A stretch of DNA of 7,374 bases from Saccharofermentans sp. (GTDB taxonomy: Bacteria > Bacillota_A > Clostridia > Saccharofermentanales > Saccharofermentanaceae). This document shows positions 6,519-7,374 of the stretch, piece after piece (position 1 is the first letter of the stretch; each line of letters begins with the position of its first letter). The notes below the pieces were generated by a model. That model ran no database searches. It saw only the letters and a program-made list of their open reading frames with translations, and had not been told where the DNA came from. Where the stretch lies: contig JAILMZ010000087.1 in NCBI GenBank assembly GCA_024692105.1, positions 1 through 7,374 on the forward strand, written 5' to 3'. Position numbers and translations under genes: made by a program.

Positions 6519-6597
6519 TTTGCCCAAAAGTATTGAGCCACTTGTAAAAGATAGTTAAGATGCATTTATGTTTTACAGATGTCCTTGGTCGGGCAAA
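6519..6597 (+). promoter_or_regulatory. Nested inverted repeats in the sepF leader
   Basis: The outer arms TTTGCCC (6519-6525) and GGGCAAA (6591-6597) are perfectly complementary, as are the inner arms TGTAAAA (6543-6549) and TTTTACA (6571-6577). A four-pair helix, 6537-6540 with 6586-6589 including one G-U pair, fits between them. The outer 3' arm ends four bases before the sepF ribosome site, so the fold could influence translation if transcription starts upstream of 6519. I recognise no known riboswitch. A chance arrangement in A/T-rich sequence is possible. Confidence 0.3.
6533..6561 (+). promoter_or_regulatory. sepF: Possible sepF promoter
   Basis: TTGAGC (6533-6538) and TAAGAT (6556-6561) lie 17 bases apart, each matching the sigma-A consensus at four of six positions. 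Transcription would start near 6568 and give a leader of about 50 bases. This is a weak call and excludes the full nested fold in the leader; another -10-like run (TAATAT, 6482-6487) lies upstream without a clear -35. Confidence 0.3.
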
Positions 6598-6616
6598 ATT
6601 TAAGGAGGAAACAATA

Positions 6617-7099
6617 ATGGGCAGTTTTAACGTTAAGAATTTTTTCGGCAGCATGTTCGCACCTGTAGAAGAAGAAGAGTACTATGATGACGAGCAGCAG
6701 TCATATGATTCATATGAAGAGAGCGAGGAGACTTATGTAGCCGCTGAGCCCTATCAGCCTGAGGCAAGCGCATTCGTCGCAGCAGAGCCCGCTCCCGCAG
6801 TTACTACTCCGGTAGTTCAGCATAATGCAACAGTCATCATGCTTACACCCTATGACATCAGAACAAGCCAGATCGTTCTCGATCACATCCGTGAAGGTCA
6901 TATCGTAATCTGCAACCTTACAAACACAGACAAGAACCAGCGTGTAGTTGACTACATCAGCGGCGGTGTTTATTCTCTCGGCGGCAGAGTAGAGCCTACT
7001 CCCGTTAAGACAACATTCGTTTGCACACCTAAGTCTGTTGATCTCGTTGTTGAGAGCACAGAAGAGGCAGTTGCAGGAACAAAGGTTTCCGCACTCTAA
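6617..7099 (+). CDS. sepF: Cell division protein SepF
   Basis: A 160-residue cytoplasmic division protein that binds the FtsZ C-terminus, polymerises into arcs or rings and anchors FtsZ to the membrane. The short N-terminal helix (about 3-14, SFNVKNFFGSMF) fits the membrane-binding amphipathic helix. Residues 17-65 are an acidic, Tyr/Gln/Ala-rich flexible linker. Residues 70-140 are the SepF (DUF552) domain, with TPYDIRTSQIVLDHIREG (77-94), CNLTNTDKNQRVVDYISGG (99-117) and YSLGGRVE (119-126). The ATG is fixed by AAGGAGG (6602-6608) eight bases upstream; the in-frame extension to 6560 is unlikely. Many T- and A-ending codons (GTT, ACA, GCA) suggest higher expression than its neighbours. It follows yggS as usual but is closed by a strong terminator, without the yggT/divIVA genes that often come next. 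Confidence 0.95.
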   Translation: MGSFNVKNFFGSMFAPVEEEEYYDDEQQSYDSYEESEETYVAAEPYQPEASAFVAAEPAPAVTTPVVQHNATVIMLTPYDIRTSQIVLDHIREGHIVICNLTNTDKNQRVVDYISGGVYSLGGRVEPTPVKTTFVCTPKSVDLVVESTEEAVAGTKVSAL

Positions 7100-7122
7100 T
7101 AATCAATAAAGAGTAAACAATG

Positions 7123-7151
7123 GCACCCGCCTATGTGGCGGGTGCTTTTTT
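7123..7151 (+). terminator. Rho-independent terminator after sepF
   Basis: GCACCCGCC (7123-7131) and GGCGGGTGC (7137-7145) form a perfect nine-pair G/C-rich stem around the loop TATGT, followed directly by six T residues. It starts 24 bases after the sepF stop. Confidence 0.97.
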
Positions 7152-7170
7152 CTGATAAAATTATTATATC

Positions 7171-7176
7171 TATAAT
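7171..7176 (+). promoter_or_regulatory. -10 box of the DUF47-like gene promoter
   Basis: A perfect TATAAT lies between the sepF terminator and the next gene. No good -35 is visible at 16-18 bases upstream, where the terminator T-tract lies. Transcription would start near 7183, almost at the ribosome site, giving a very short leader. A regulated promoter needing an activator is possible. Confidence 0.4.
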
Positions 7177-7197
7177 GCTTTTCCAGGAGGCATCATA

Positions 7198-7374
7198 ATG
7201 ACCGGTGAAGAACGAGAATTCCTGTTTGACCAAGCTGTCACACTGTCTGAATTACTTTACAGGCAATCTGATCTTTTACTAGAGATGCTAGAAGATATCG
7301 ACAGCCGGGATTCTATCGCTGACAGGATCGACGCGATCGAGGATGAAGGTGACTTTGTTTTCCACGAATTCTCT
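7198..7374 (+). CDS. DUF47/PhoU-like protein, N-terminal fragment (runs off window)
   Basis: The first 59 codons of an open frame with no stop before the window end. It begins MTGEEREFLFDQAVTLSELL and reaches RIDAIEDEGDFVFHEFS (43-59). The helical pattern and the final I-x-x-x-E-D/H-E-G-D-x-x-x-H motif match the start of DUF47 (PhoU-like, UPF0111) proteins, which are all-helical, metal-binding and usually encoded beside a Pit-type phosphate transporter. The ATG is fixed by AGGAGG (7185-7190) seven bases upstream. The leucine codons include TTA and CTA, rarer in the neighbouring genes. The assignment rests on a short fragment; a pit gene directly downstream would confirm it. Confidence 0.65.
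   Translation, partial: MTGEEREFLFDQAVTLSELLYRQSDLLLEMLEDIDSRDSIADRIDAIEDEGDFVFHEFS

Noticed and set aside
6560..6616. In-frame extension of sepF
   Set aside because: The AAGGAGG site lies inside the extension and points to ATG 6617, which gives the typical membrane-helix N-terminus.
7163..7176. ATTATA-TC-TATAAT dyad before the DUF47-like gene
   Set aside because: It is symmetric but made only of A/T around a -10 box, a common chance result; not called as an operator.

Overview
The window (about half G+C) reads as chromosomal DNA of an anaerobic member of the Bacillota, most likely class Clostridia. Reasons: strong AGGAGG-type ribosome sites, a FabT-type regulator with a matching operator, a YnbB/aluminium-resistance-type PLP enzyme, and a membrane-fusion-like gene followed by yggS and sepF. 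No mobile element, CRISPR array, tRNA or rRNA was found. No stretch longer than about 175 bases lacks a gene.

Left (1-460): a short DtxR-family metal regulator on the minus strand, diverging from the rest. A 20-bp imperfect palindrome over its probable -10 box is a candidate autoregulatory site.

Centre-left (465-2280): a tight three-gene lipid operon, fabT - acyl carrier protein - diacylglycerol-kinase-family lipid kinase, with both junctions overlapping. A perfect 13-bp palindrome (TTTGATAATCAAA) lies just downstream of the fabT -10 box and matches the streptococcal FabT operator. This is the strongest regulatory signal in the window. The operon appears to join repression of lipid synthesis, the carrier that can act as corepressor ligand, and lipid phosphorylation.

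Centre (2281-6442): a promoter with a perfect extended -10 (TGTTATAAT) drives a PLP-dependent YnbB-type enzyme. Then come a large single-pass HlyD-like protein with an unusually long basic cytoplasmic tail and yggS (PLP homeostasis protein), joined by an 8-base overlap and a 1-base gap.

Right (6443-7374): a 174-base leader with nested inverted repeats precedes sepF (division protein tethering FtsZ to the membrane). A textbook intrinsic terminator closes sepF. A new gene, the N-terminal part of a DUF47/PhoU-like protein, then starts and runs off the window.
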